DNA of 64,000 nt from Bacteroidota bacterium (GCA_018268085.1 JAFDXE010000003.1:1-64000), one strand, 5' to 3'. Positions 18,487-26,465 are shown, counted from the stretch's first letter. Notes: generated by a model not told the origin, from the sequence alone. Translations and numbers: made by a program.

Positions 18487-19154
18487 TGAAAACTGTTTTT
18501 TCTATATTGCTATTTTTATCCTGTAGCTTTTCCATTGCACAATCAACGGATTTTGAAATAAAAGAATGGACGAATTCAACAGACAAACCGCTCTTATTTT
18601 ATATTTCCGGCGATGGAGGATTCAATTCATTTTCTACGGAGTTGTGCCAATCTTTACAAAAGGAAGGATATTACGTAATCGCATTGAACGCTAAAACTTA
18701 CTTCTGGAAAAAGAAAACACCCGCCGAAACTGCCACTGCGATAGAAAACTATATTCAGAAAAAAAATGCAGGAAGACAAAACAAACAAATCGTTCTGGCA
18801 GGTTATTCATTTGGTGCTGATGTATTGCCTTTCATCGTAAACAGGCTCAGTACAAATGTTATTACTCATCTTACCTATTCCATACTCATTGCAGCATCGG
18901 GCAGTACTGATTTTGAAATTCACTGGAGCGATATGTTTGGAAGCAGTAAAAAAAGATCAATGGATGTTGCGGATGAAATTAACAGGTGTACAGGAAAAAT
19001 TGCTCATATCAGCGCTACCAATAACGAAATGGACGAATCGAAGATCCGGATCAAAAACTACCAGCATTCCGTTTTACCGGGAAGCCATCATTTTGACGGC
19101 AATACAGATGCGCTGGTTAAAATGATCGTTTCGTTTATTAAAACTCCCGCTTAA
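18486..19154 (+). CDS. VirJ/AcvB-type lysyl-phosphatidylglycerol hydrolase
   Basis: This 222-aa exported alpha/beta hydrolase has a signal peptide (about 1-19), an SGDGG oxyanion-type loop (41-45), the nucleophile elbow GYSFGAD with Ser108, and a late SHHFDGN segment providing the catalytic His. The pattern matches the VirJ domain of AcvB, which hydrolyses lysyl-phosphatidylglycerol in Agrobacterium periplasm. The ATG overlaps the mprF stop by one base (TGATG), so the two are translationally coupled. Synthase and hydrolase together would let the cell adjust its lysyl-PG level. The family assignment is strong; the exact reaction is inferred from family and neighbour. Confidence 0.85.
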   Translation: MKTVFSILLFLSCSFSIAQSTDFEIKEWTNSTDKPLLFYISGDGGFNSFSTELCQSLQKEGYYVIALNAKTYFWKKKTPAETATAIENYIQKKNAGRQNKQIVLAGYSFGADVLPFIVNRLSTNVITHLTYSILIAASGSTDFEIHWSDMFGSSKKRSMDVADEINRCTGKIAHISATNNEMDESKIRIKNYQHSVLPGSHHFDGNTDALVKMIVSFIKTPA

Positions 19155-19195
19155 TACACCCGGTAATTTATAACCAGCATCATCATAAAAAAAAT

Positions 19196-19246
19196 AGGCC
19201 GCGATAGAGATCGCAGCCTGCTTAAATCTTGATTAATTTCTTAATC
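19196..19246. other. Two hairpins downstream of the mprF-virJ operon
   Basis: The first hairpin (19196-19219) is AGGC-C-GCGAT-AGAG-ATCGC-A-GCCT with one mismatch. The second (19231-19246) is GATTAA-TTTC-TTAATC and perfect. Neither has a T-run on the plus strand. They could stabilise the 3' end of the upstream mRNA or belong to a small RNA; no evidence decides. The rest of 19155-19468 holds only the terminator described separately. Confidence 0.4.
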
Positions 19247-19331
19247 AACCTGTCGGGATAAAAGTATTTTGTTTTAAAATGTCATGGAATGAAAAAAGAT
19301 GAAATTCGATTATTTGTCGATGAAAAGAAAT

Positions 19332-19366
19332 AAAAAAAGGCCTGGATAAAAATCCTGGCCTGTTTT
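19332..19366. terminator. Bidirectional terminator between virJ-like gene and kup
   Basis: AGGCC-T-GGAT, loop AAAA, ATCC-T-GGCCT gives two helical blocks around a single T-T mismatch. A run of seven A on the left serves as the T-tract for minus-strand kup transcripts, and GTTTTAA on the right for the plus strand. The minus direction is the stronger. Confidence 0.75.
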
Positions 19367-19468
19367 AATCCGTACCCTATGAAAACTCAAATCAAGGTAA
19401 ATGATTTTTATGGAAGCCGTATAAAAATTCGACTAAAGTGCGATTTATATATATGAATGAAAGCTGAA

Positions 19469-21454
19469 CTAGTTACTTGCTGCTTCGGGGTAAATTCTTT
19501 TTAACTTAAGATCGGAAGGTGGAGATACCATCAGCGGGAATTTTTCGACCGTTACATTATTGGCTTCTAATCCAAAACCTTTTTCTTCCGATAAGCTTAT
19601 TTCCTTTAACCAGAAATGAGCTTCCATGATAATTTTTTCAAACAGAGGCAATTCATTTTCCTGGCTTAGGAATTTTTCGAGCACCACAAAGCGAAAATCG
19701 CCAATCACTTTATTTTTCTGCTGGCTTTCATACCGGCTGAGAATATTCACTTCTTTATTTCTAACCAGGTCTTCCACTACCCGTTTAAACATAATGTTTA
19801 TCCTCGGTGCTATTCTGAATCCCAGCCTGAAGTCGATGCGTATGATCTCATTGGGAATGATGTGCGTTACTTTATATTCACTGCTATAGGGTTCATCGAG
19901 GGTATGCACATGGGCGAACCAATATATATCGGCTTTTTTAGGAAGTCGGTTTAATATCGAATGGATGATCTTATGTTCTATCTCCTTCGGATTATCGGCG
20001 CTGGTAAGATACACCAGGTGTGTAGCGTATTTAGGTATGGTGCTGTCGTTGCTTAGTTCGCCGAGCTTGTCGATATAGTTTTCCAATCGTACAAACTCCA
20101 CGTAACGGTTTTTGATCTTCTTCGCCTTAAACCAGATATACATTACCAGGAACAAGGCGCCGCCACCAATCAACGTAACAAAACCGCCGTGCTGAAACTT
20201 ATCCAGGTTTGCCGTTAGAAACGAAATCTCAATACTCAGGTAAACAAAAAGAAAAAGATAAATAAAGAAGGAAGAAGCCCGGTGTATTACGAGGTAATTG
20301 GCAAAAAGAATGGTAGTGGCGATCATACACATGGTAATAGCCAAACCATAAGCGGCTTCCATGTTTGTTGATTTCCGGAAATACAATACAATGATGCAAC
20401 AACCAACGAATAACATTCCGTTCATTGCAGGAATAAAAAGCTGGCCTTTCATTTCAGTAGGATACTTGATCCTGAGTTTCGGCCACAGGTTCAATCGCAC
20501 CGCCTCACTGATAAGGGTAAACGAACCGCTGATCAATGCCTGGCTGGCAATGATGGCGGCGAGCGTTGCTATGAGGATGCCAAAAAATATAAACCATTCC
20601 GGCATGATACCATAGAATGGATTAAATCCTTTGGTGATCATGGCATCCGTAATTGTTTTACCGCTGTAGTTAGTGAGCAACCAGGCTCCCTGCCCGAGGT
20701 AGTTGAGTATTAAACAAGACTTCACCATTACCCAGGAAGCACGGATATTTCCTTTACCGCAATGACCAAGATCGGAATACAAAGCCTCCGCCCCTGTTGT
20801 ACAAAGAAACACTGCACCGAGTAACCAGAAACCTTTCGGATAATTCGCCAGCAGATCGTATGCATACCAGGGATTGAATGCTTTAAAGATGCTTAAAGAA
20901 TCAAATAAATGATAGGCCCCCAGGCTGGCAAGCATGAGGAACCAAATGGTCATTACAGGGCCAAACATCTTTCCTATAGAGGCTGTTCCGAATTGTTGCA
21001 GGAAAAATAATACAGCAAGTATAGCCAATACAATGTGAACAATGGTATCGTCTGAAATGGCTTTAAGCGTTTCGATATTCCTCAATCCTTCAATGGCAGA
21101 GGTAACGGAGATGGGCGGCGTAATCATTCCGTCGGCCAGTAAGGCAGCACCGCCAATCATTGCCGGGAAAACAAGCCACCTGCCCCTTCTTCTTACCAGC
21201 GCATATAAAGAAAAGATGCCACCTTCACCCCGGTTATCGGCACGTAACGTAAGCGCCACGTATTTTAAAGTAGTTTGTAAAGTAAGCGTCCAGATTATAC
21301 AGGACAAAGAACCCAGTATGAGCTGGTCGGTTACCACCTTGTCTTTTGTAATAGCATTGAGTACGTAAAGCGGGGATGTACCGATATCTCCGTAAATGAT
21401 TCCAAGTGCAATGAGTACACCCGCAGCAGTAACAAATTTTTTATTGTTGTGCAC
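19469..21454 (-). CDS. kup: Kup-family potassium transporter
   Basis: This 661-aa inner-membrane K+/H+ symporter shows the family opening GIIYGDIGTSPLYV (about 18-31), about twelve membrane helices to residue 430 including the GAEALYSDLGHCG block, and a C-terminal cytoplasmic domain (about 440-661). Kup proteins import potassium at low rate and work at low pH or under osmotic stress. The start is GTG at 21454 (VHNNKKF). Length and motifs are normal. The gene stands alone, with a terminator after it and a TAACTTTG promoter box upstream (21522-21529). Confidence 0.95.
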   Translation of the reverse strand: MHNNKKFVTAAGVLIALGIIYGDIGTSPLYVLNAITKDKVVTDQLILGSLSCIIWTLTLQTTLKYVALTLRADNRGEGGIFSLYALVRRRGRWLVFPAMIGGAALLADGMITPPISVTSAIEGLRNIETLKAISDDTIVHIVLAILAVLFFLQQFGTASIGKMFGPVMTIWFLMLASLGAYHLFDSLSIFKAFNPWYAYDLLANYPKGFWLLGAVFLCTTGAEALYSDLGHCGKGNIRASWVMVKSCLILNYLGQGAWLLTNYSGKTITDAMITKGFNPFYGIMPEWFIFFGILIATLAAIIASQALISGSFTLISEAVRLNLWPKLRIKYPTEMKGQLFIPAMNGMLFVGCCIIVLYFRKSTNMEAAYGLAITMCMIATTILFANYLVIHRASSFFIYLFLFVYLSIEISFLTANLDKFQHGGFVTLIGGGALFLVMYIWFKAKKIKNRYVEFVRLENYIDKLGELSNDSTIPKYATHLVYLTSADNPKEIEHKIIHSILNRLPKKADIYWFAHVHTLDEPYSSEYKVTHIIPNEIIRIDFRLGFRIAPRINIMFKRVVEDLVRNKEVNILSRYESQQKNKVIGDFRFVVLEKFLSQENELPLFEKIIMEAHFWLKEISLSEEKGFGLEANNVTVEKFPLMVSPPSDLKLKRIYPEAASN

Positions 21455-21521
21455 GGGTTACTGCGGTTTATTGATGATGTTCATGGGTCTATATGTTTCA
21501 ACCTGCTTCAAAAAAACGGGG

Positions 21522-21529
21522 CAAAGTTA
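21522..21529 (-). promoter_or_regulatory. -7 promoter box for kup
   Basis: TAACTTTG on the minus strand is an exact TAnnTTTG match, 68 bases upstream of the GTG start. No good TTTG -33 element was found. The remaining gap (21530-21780) contains the operator-like site at 21707 and nothing else identified. Confidence 0.4.
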
Positions 21530-21706
21530 TGGTAGGATTGGCGAGATAATAAAATAAATATTTAGCTGCCAGGAAATAATCGTAGTTGGGTTATTAAGGC
21601 AGCGTTTTTTTATTTTATTGAGCATATATATTACAGTTGAACAATTAATGTTTGGTAAGAATGCCATTTTCCTGCATTGTTCACAACACTTCAGCAGAAG
21701 TTGATA

Positions 21707-21722
21707 CAGGTAAAACTGCCTG
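21707..21722. promoter_or_regulatory. Operator-like site O1 before the two-component operon
   Basis: CAGGTAAAACTGCCTG has arms CAGGTA and TGCCTG, complementary at 5 of 6 positions around N4. It starts 53 bases upstream of TATATTTA, a one-mismatch -7 box at 21760-21767 that is itself 14 bases before the ATG of the first gene. It belongs to the CAGGTA-N4-TACCTG family described in the findings. Confidence 0.45.
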
Positions 21723-21780
21723 TTTGAATAAGCCGGTATTTTCTCTACACGAAATGCTTTATATTTAAGAAAAACTATTT

Positions 21781-22227
21781 ATGAGTAAACCAAAAAAAAA
21801 CAGGAAAGTTAATGATGCCATCTCGCTCACTATTGACGAGGCAGTAACGAGAATTGAAAACTGGCGGTCTTTTATCGGATCACAGTTTGAAACCCATGCA
21901 TTTTTTATACCGATTGATGACCTCTTAACGCTGGCCAACGAAATAAAAAATAACAAGGGATCTGGCGTTCGTGCTTACCTCTCAAGGAATGAAGATGAAA
22001 ATGAATTGCTGGTTGTGGGTGTTAAAGACCTCACTATATTAAATGAGGGAGGAACAGACATGGTGAATGAAGGCATTTATGATCTCACCATGCCATGCCC
22101 TACCATGTGCGACAAAAAAAGTATACTGTTAACGTTAGGCGATAAACAAAATCGTAAACTACGTGATCTCGGAAAATCAAAAGCAACATCCGCAAAGCCG
22201 GCAAAAAGAAAAATCACGAAGAAATAA
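21781..22227 (+). CDS. Conserved Bacteroidota hypothetical protein
   Basis: This 148-aa cytosolic protein has no recognised domain. An N-terminal helix-rich part (SLTIDEAVTRIENWRSF) precedes a beta-rich core (GVRAYLSRNEDENELLVVGV), a CPTMC dyad (Cys around 106 and 110) and a lysine-rich tail. Its layout suggests a small binding protein; a metal site at CPTMCD is speculation. It lies 20 bases upstream of the membrane-protein gene and so is probably the first gene of the kinase/regulator operon, which suggests but does not show a link to signalling. Confidence 0.75.
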   Translation: MSKPKKNRKVNDAISLTIDEAVTRIENWRSFIGSQFETHAFFIPIDDLLTLANEIKNNKGSGVRAYLSRNEDENELLVVGVKDLTILNEGGTDMVNEGIYDLTMPCPTMCDKKSILLTLGDKQNRKLRDLGKSKATSAKPAKRKITKK

Positions 22228-22247
22228 ATTAAATAGCTGAACAGCCT

Positions 22248-22877
22248 GTGAAATTTATTTTTATTGGCATTATCGTTCCATTGTGTGTACTCATTCCGAT
22301 CATCAGCGGAATTGTATTATACCGTTATTTCAGCAGGGTGGAAAAAGCCCTGCTGATTTTACTTTTTCTGAATGGCATCTGCAACCTGGTGGGTTCACTG
22401 CTCGCTTATAATAAGATCAACAATCTCCCTGTAATACATGTGTACACATTCCTGGAAGGTATTGTGCTCATGTTGTTTTTCCTATTTCTATTTAATACTC
22501 CTTTGCTTACTAAGATCCTGTATACTTTGATTATAGTGTTTTCTGCATTTTGCTTACTGAACAGCATTTTCATTCAACAGATCTTTGCATACAATACTTA
22601 CTCCCGTACCCTGGAAGCACTAATTATAATCGCTCTTTGCCTGTATTACTTTACACTTCAATTACAGGAAGATTTTCAACCAGGTAAATATCCCGGTTTC
22701 TGGTATGTTCTCGGGTTGTTCATTTATTTCTCATCTTCACTTACAATTTTTATCTTGTCTAACCAAAGCTTTAATTTAAACCGAACCTTCCTACTGGTTA
22801 TGTGGAATGTGCACGCCGGTATGTTATTGCTGATGTACCTTTTTATTTCAAAGGGATTTATGTTATGCAGAAAATAA
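22248..22877 (+). CDS. Polytopic membrane protein, possible sensor partner of the kinase
   Basis: The 209-aa protein starts with GTG and has about six to seven hydrophobic helices with short loops, for example FIFIGIIVPLCVLIP at the start and FLLVMWNVHAGMLLLMYLF near the end. No enzymatic motif is seen. Its last 13 bases overlap the start of the histidine-kinase gene, so the two are translationally coupled. The kinase has one membrane helix and no sensor domain, so this protein is a reasonable candidate for its sensing partner. That role is inferred from position only. Confidence 0.75.
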   Translation: MKFIFIGIIVPLCVLIPIISGIVLYRYFSRVEKALLILLFLNGICNLVGSLLAYNKINNLPVIHVYTFLEGIVLMLFFLFLFNTPLLTKILYTLIIVFSAFCLLNSIFIQQIFAYNTYSRTLEALIIIALCLYYFTLQLQEDFQPGKYPGFWYVLGLFIYFSSSLTIFILSNQSFNLNRTFLLVMWNVHAGMLLLMYLFISKGFMLCRK

Positions 22878-23653
22878 ACGACAACATTTATGTGTTGATT
22901 TCCTTCGGGATTATCGGAACACTGTTGTTATCAGTAGGAATCATTTATTTTTTCTCCTCTTATATCAGGCGAATTGCTCTTCAAAAAGTTGAGCTTCAAA
23001 AAAAGGAAACCGAATTCCAGGCAAGATTATTTACCGCAGTGATAGAATCGCAGCAGGAGGAACAAAGAAAGATCGGCAGGGAAATGCATGATGAAGCTGG
23101 TGCAATTTTATCAACAATAAAACTGCGACTCAGCAATGCAGCCGAACAACAGCCGGGCGATACGGTTCTGTCGGAAAGTATAGCTTCATTAAATAAATTA
23201 TCAGGGATCATCCGCAACATCTCTCATGTACTTTCACCACCGGAACTGGAACTATCCGGATTTCATGATGCGCTTGACAGCCTCTGCAATTGCTTTCCTT
23301 CTACAGGGAAAACGATCATCCGCTTGCAGGATAATTCCGGGGGCATCATTCCTAAAAAAAATTTCCAGTTATCATTATCACTGTTCAGGGTTGTACAGGA
23401 ATTAATTACCAATTCTGTAAAACACGCCGGTGCTTCGGTTATAAATATTCACCTGCACAACAAGGATAACATGCTTGTAATTGAATATGATGACAATGGG
23501 AAAGGCATAGATAAAAGCCAGTTAATAAAAGGACTTGGATTTCAGAACATTCAAAGCAGGTTAATGATGATACATGCCGCTTATACCCTCGGGACGGAAG
23601 TAAATAATGGATTCAGGTTTAATATTTATCTTGAGCACCGGTTTATTTCCTGA
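22865..23653 (+). CDS. Membrane histidine kinase, HisKA_3/NarX-like
   Basis: From the ATG at 22865 the protein is 262 aa: one transmembrane helix (about 8-31), a short coiled coil (about 40-68), a HisKA_3 dimerisation helix with phospho-acceptor His75 in REMHDEAG, and a HATPase_c domain with N-box ELITNSVKHA, DDNGKGI and GLGFQNIQSR. A longer frame opens at 22802, but its first 21 codons run inside the membrane-protein gene, so the shorter start is preferred. There is no periplasmic sensor domain. The stop overlaps the regulator ATG by one base (TGATG), so kinase and regulator form one pair. Confidence 0.92.
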   Translation: MQKINDNIYVLISFGIIGTLLLSVGIIYFFSSYIRRIALQKVELQKKETEFQARLFTAVIESQQEEQRKIGREMHDEAGAILSTIKLRLSNAAEQQPGDTVLSESIASLNKLSGIIRNISHVLSPPELELSGFHDALDSLCNCFPSTGKTIIRLQDNSGGIIPKKNFQLSLSLFRVVQELITNSVKHAGASVINIHLHNKDNMLVIEYDDNGKGIDKSQLIKGLGFQNIQSRLMMIHAAYTLGTEVNNGFRFNIYLEHRFIS

Positions 23654-24333
23654 TGACAACTAAAAAAACAATCATAAACATTGCGATCGCAGACGATCAG
23701 AAACTTTTCCGGGAGGGATTGGTTTCCATTCTCAGGAAACAAGAAGGGTTTTTACTGGTGCATGAAGCGGAAAATGCCAGCGGGCTGCTGGAGCAATTGG
23801 AAAATTCATCAACATTACCTGATGTATTGTTATTGGATATGGCGATGCCCGACATGAATGGCATTGAACTGAATGAAGTGATCCAAAAGCAATATCCATC
23901 GATAAAGGTATTGGTATTAAGTACCTATGATCAGCCCCGATTTATTGTAAAAATGATAGAACGGGGAGCAAGCGGTTACCTCACAAAAGATTGCACTTCC
24001 ACCGAACTGACCCATGCTATTGAAACAGTGCATACAACAGGATTTTATTTCAATGAGGTGATGCAGGCTGCACTCCGGGATGCCCAATTAAAAAATGCAG
24101 GAACACTAAAAAACATCAATAATATTCCCGTTGAACTCACCAAACGGGAAGAAGAAATACTGCTGCTTATCTGTAAAGAACTGAGTACTGAAGAAATTGC
24201 AACACAACTTTTTCTCAGCAACAGAACTGTTGACGGACACCGGGTTAACATCCTCGCAAAAGCCGGGTGTAAAAATATCGCCGGCCTCGTTGTATTTGCC
24301 GTAAAGAACAACCTTTTTACTATTCTCCCCTGA
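23653..24333 (+). CDS. NarL/FixJ-type response regulator
   Basis: The 226-aa regulator has an N-terminal receiver (about 8-130) with acidic pocket DD (14-15), phospho-acceptor Asp62 in LLLDMAMPDMNG and the conserved Lys in YLTKDC, followed by a LuxR-type HTH (about 162-222: LTKREEEILLLICKELSTEEIA then DGHRVNILAK). It is cotranscribed with and presumably phosphorylated by the kinase just upstream. LuxR-type proteins of this class bind inverted half-sites. Operator-like inverted repeats before this operon and the two following genes are the obvious candidates for its targets. Confidence 0.93.
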   Translation: MTTKKTIINIAIADDQKLFREGLVSILRKQEGFLLVHEAENASGLLEQLENSSTLPDVLLLDMAMPDMNGIELNEVIQKQYPSIKVLVLSTYDQPRFIVKMIERGASGYLTKDCTSTELTHAIETVHTTGFYFNEVMQAALRDAQLKNAGTLKNINNIPVELTKREEEILLLICKELSTEEIATQLFLSNRTVDGHRVNILAKAGCKNIAGLVVFAVKNNLFTILP

Positions 24334-24348
24334 CATCATTTATTAAAA

Positions 24349-24364
24349 CAGGTAATTGTACCTG
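24349..24364. promoter_or_regulatory. Operator-like site O2 (perfect palindromic arms)
   Basis: CAGGTAATTGTACCTG has perfect 6-bp arms CAGGTA/TACCTG around N4. It starts 64 bases upstream of the GATTTTTG box of the orphan HTH gene. Confidence 0.65.
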
Positions 24365-24374
24365 ATTTACAAAA

Positions 24375-24390
24375 CAGGTATAAATACTGT
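24375..24390. promoter_or_regulatory. Operator-like site O3
   Basis: CAGGTATAAATACTGT keeps the conserved CAGGTA and the inner TAC of the second arm. It starts 26 bases after O2 and 38 bases upstream of the GATTTTTG box, the same distances as O5/O6 in the next promoter. Confidence 0.55.
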
Positions 24391-24397
24391 TCTATAT

Positions 24398-24413
24398 CTG
24401 TTACGCATACCTG
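24398..24413. promoter_or_regulatory. Operator-like site O4 overlapping the -7 box
   Basis: CTGTTACGCATACCTG has arms CTGTTA and TACCTG, complementary at 4 of 6 positions. Its right end abuts the -7 box, a position where bound protein would block polymerase, so O4 may be an autorepression site. This is weaker than O2 and O3. Confidence 0.4.
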
Positions 24414-24420
24414 ATTTTTG
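24413..24420 (+). promoter_or_regulatory. -7 box of the orphan HTH gene
   Basis: GATTTTTG matches TAnnTTTG except at the first base. The predicted transcript starts near 24427, about 41 bases before the ATG at 24468. No -33 TTTG is present, fitting an activator-dependent promoter. Confidence 0.4.
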
Positions 24421-24467
24421 CATTGTACGCTGCAGACGTTCAAACTCATGTAAAAATTAACTGACAA

Positions 24468-24734
24468 ATGACCATGAAGATGAATAAGTATGTTCCATCA
24501 GGTGGTAATCAATCTGAACAAGTTACTGCAGCACTTACTAAAAGAGAAATTGAAATACTTGAACTCATCTGTAAGGAATTCAGTACTGAAGAAATCGCCA
24601 GCAGGCTTTTTGTAAGCACCAGAACCATCGACGGACACCGAGTAAATATCCTTGCAAAAACAGGCTGTAAAAATGTTGCAGGCCTGGTTGTTTATGCCAT
24701 TCGGAATGGTATTCACAATCCTTATTCCCATTAA
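24468..24734 (+). CDS. Orphan LuxR-type HTH protein, stand-alone DNA-binding domain
   Basis: This 88-aa protein consists only of a LuxR/GerE HTH domain (about 22-84) with no receiver. Over about 60 residues it is roughly three quarters identical to the C-terminal domain of the response regulator 130 bases upstream (shared DGHRVNILAK and GCKN.AGLVV blocks), so it most likely arose by partial duplication. A second in-frame ATG at 24474 is possible. With nearly the same recognition helix it should bind the same DNA, and could act as an unphosphorylated co-activator, competitor or dimer partner of the full regulator; which of these is unknown. Confidence 0.85.
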   Translation: MTMKMNKYVPSGGNQSEQVTAALTKREIEILELICKEFSTEEIASRLFVSTRTIDGHRVNILAKTGCKNVAGLVVYAIRNGIHNPYSH

Positions 24735-24755
24735 CCCCTCCCCAACCCCGGAAAG

Positions 24756-24771
24756 CAGGTATAAATACCCG
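24756..24771. promoter_or_regulatory. Operator-like site O5
   Basis: CAGGTATAAATACCCG has a GGTAT-AA-ATACC palindromic core and starts exactly 64 bases before the CATATTTG box of the following gene. Confidence 0.65.
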
Positions 24772-24781
24772 GTTTTATAAA

Positions 24782-24797
24782 CAGGTATTCTTACCCG
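24782..24797. promoter_or_regulatory. Operator-like site O6
   Basis: CAGGTATTCTTACCCG has a GGTA-TTCT-TACC core, lies 26 bases after O5 and starts exactly 38 bases before the -7 box. O5 and O6 share a downstream GG and the same 16-bp layout. Confidence 0.65.
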
Positions 24798-24819
24798 GAA
24801 AATCTTACCACAGGCTATT

Positions 24820-24827
24820 CATATTTG
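24820..24827 (+). promoter_or_regulatory. -7 box of the surface-protein operon
   Basis: CATATTTG matches TAnnTTTG except at the first base. The transcript should start near 24834, leaving a leader of about 56 bases before the ATG at 24890. No -33 TTTG is visible; O6 covers the region just upstream of where one would be. Confidence 0.45.
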
Positions 24828-24889
24828 TGGCTAAGCAACGTATTTGATAAACTCAATTAATACAAATTAAATACTAAATCAAAAAAACA

Positions 24890-26428
24890 ATGAAAAAGAA
24901 TCTTTTTATTTTCATGATCGCATTTGCAAGCATTTGCAGATTTGCCTTTGCACAGGCTCCCAATGCTATTCCTTACCAGGGCGTGGCTCGTAATGCATCA
25001 GGTGCGCTCTTGTCATCGCAACCTATTTCTTTACGGTTAAGCATACGCAACGGCAGTGCAAACGGCTCGGTAGTGTACAGTGAAACACAGAATCCCACCA
25101 CAACGGCCCTGGGATTATTTTCTGTGAATATCGGCCAGGGTGTTCCGGTAAGCGGAACATTATCTGCTGTAGACTGGAGCAATGGCAACAAGTATTTACA
25201 GGTAGAACTGGATGCAGCAGGCGGAAACAGTTATGCAGACATGGGAACAACCCAACTCAACAGTGTTCCGTATGCATTCTATGCTGCCAACAGCGGCGAT
25301 TGGAAGAAATCCGGTAACAACATTTCTAATGCAAATACTGGTAGCGTTGGCATTGGAAATTCAAATCCTGCTTCAATTCCCGGAGCATCAGTACTGCACA
25401 TAGGCTCAGACGTTAGTAATCCTTCTTCCGGTCAACTGGTATTAAGCAAACGCAACGGTAATAATAATGCAGGTTCAATGAAAATCGGTTTAAATGATGA
25501 CTACCAGATGAGTTTTTCAGATTTTAACGCACAAACAGGAAGCAATACAGAATTTATGGTAATCAACAGAACCGGCGACAATAGTCATCCTGCCGGAAGA
25601 GTTGGTATTGGCACCAACACGCCTTCACAATTACTCGACGTGAACGGAAATGTGAATATTGCCAACAACCTGATGTTGAGAGGAACCAAAGTTGCGAGCA
25701 ATGATGGCGCAGGACGTACGCAATTTTTTAATACAAATGGTTCTACCTTGCAAATGGAGTTTAATGGATTTAATACAACATTTTTTAACTACCCGGTTTA
25801 CTCCATACAAAACGTTGGAATAGGACTAGATCCTGCAACAGAATCGATTGGAGCCAGCCTGCATGTAAAAGGCAATGTAAAAATCGCGGATGGAACACAG
25901 GGAACGGGAAAGGTACTAACTTCTGATGCCAATGGTGTAGCACACTGGCAGGCAAAAGATCCGGTAAAACATTCAATTGAAATTCCAATCACCAGCTTAA
26001 ACGCTACTTATTTTGGCAGTGGCGTAAGTTTTGGAAATGCCAATGGTGTACCCTGCATCGATTTTGCCGATGGTAATACCGATGATTTAAGTTATACCAT
26101 TCCTTTCCCCTCACAGGTAAATCCTACCAATTATTCAGTAAAGGTTTATTATACCAGCACTACCAACACCGGAGATTTTGATTGCAGCAATTTCGGAAAG
26201 GGAATGAATGTTGGAAACCCGGTAGTTTTTGGACCCGGTGGTGGCGGACTTGTTGTGCCTGCACCTGCAACAGCGATGGACCTGATGATGGGTACAACAG
26301 ATCTTGGAAACGCTGGCGGACAGGTGGGCATTGTTCATTTTGTTTTAAGAAGAAGAGGTGCCAGTGCAAATGATACCTCTACAGGTGTTATGAAAGTTCT
26401 GGGAATAGTGATAGAATGGACAGAATAA
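24890..26428 (+). CDS. Large exported surface or fibre-like protein
   Basis: This 512-aa protein has a signal peptide (about 1-22, ending FAQA). The N-terminal domain (about 23-135), starting IPYQGVARNASG and ending NSVPYAFYA, is common in Bacteroidota surface proteins and resembles tail-fibre head domains. Repeated VGIG(N/T) strand modules (VGIGNSNP, VGIGTNTPS, VGIGLDP) follow, and then an unrecognised C-terminal beta domain (about 360-512). No T9SS sorting domain is visible, unlike in the next gene 37 bases downstream. Binding target unknown. Transcription probably comes from the O5/O6 promoter. Confidence 0.8.
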   Translation: MKKNLFIFMIAFASICRFAFAQAPNAIPYQGVARNASGALLSSQPISLRLSIRNGSANGSVVYSETQNPTTTALGLFSVNIGQGVPVSGTLSAVDWSNGNKYLQVELDAAGGNSYADMGTTQLNSVPYAFYAANSGDWKKSGNNISNANTGSVGIGNSNPASIPGASVLHIGSDVSNPSSGQLVLSKRNGNNNAGSMKIGLNDDYQMSFSDFNAQTGSNTEFMVINRTGDNSHPAGRVGIGTNTPSQLLDVNGNVNIANNLMLRGTKVASNDGAGRTQFFNTNGSTLQMEFNGFNTTFFNYPVYSIQNVGIGLDPATESIGASLHVKGNVKIADGTQGTGKVLTSDANGVAHWQAKDPVKHSIEIPITSLNATYFGSGVSFGNANGVPCIDFADGNTDDLSYTIPFPSQVNPTNYSVKVYYTSTTNTGDFDCSNFGKGMNVGNPVVFGPGGGGLVVPAPATAMDLMMGTTDLGNAGGQVGIVHFVLRRRGASANDTSTGVMKVLGIVIEWTE

Positions 26429-26465
26429 TGGCCAATGAATTTTCTAACCTTCTTAAAAAATAGTT

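Noticed and set aside
19379..19456. A 25-codon plus-strand frame starting ATGAAAACTCAAATC between virJ and kup
   Set aside because: Short, no recognisable signal or domain, downstream of a terminator and with no promoter or ribosome site. It ends 13 bases from the kup stop, where 3' untranslated sequence is expected.
21530..21700. c-di-AMP riboswitch upstream of kup
   Set aside because: K+ transporter genes sometimes carry one, but no conserved core sequence of that class could be recognised here.
24413..24420. Reading the TATAAATAC core at 24380 or 24765 as a conventional -10 box
   Set aside because: These lie inside the operator-like palindromes and are too far from the start codons compared with the better-placed one-mismatch TAnnTTTG boxes.
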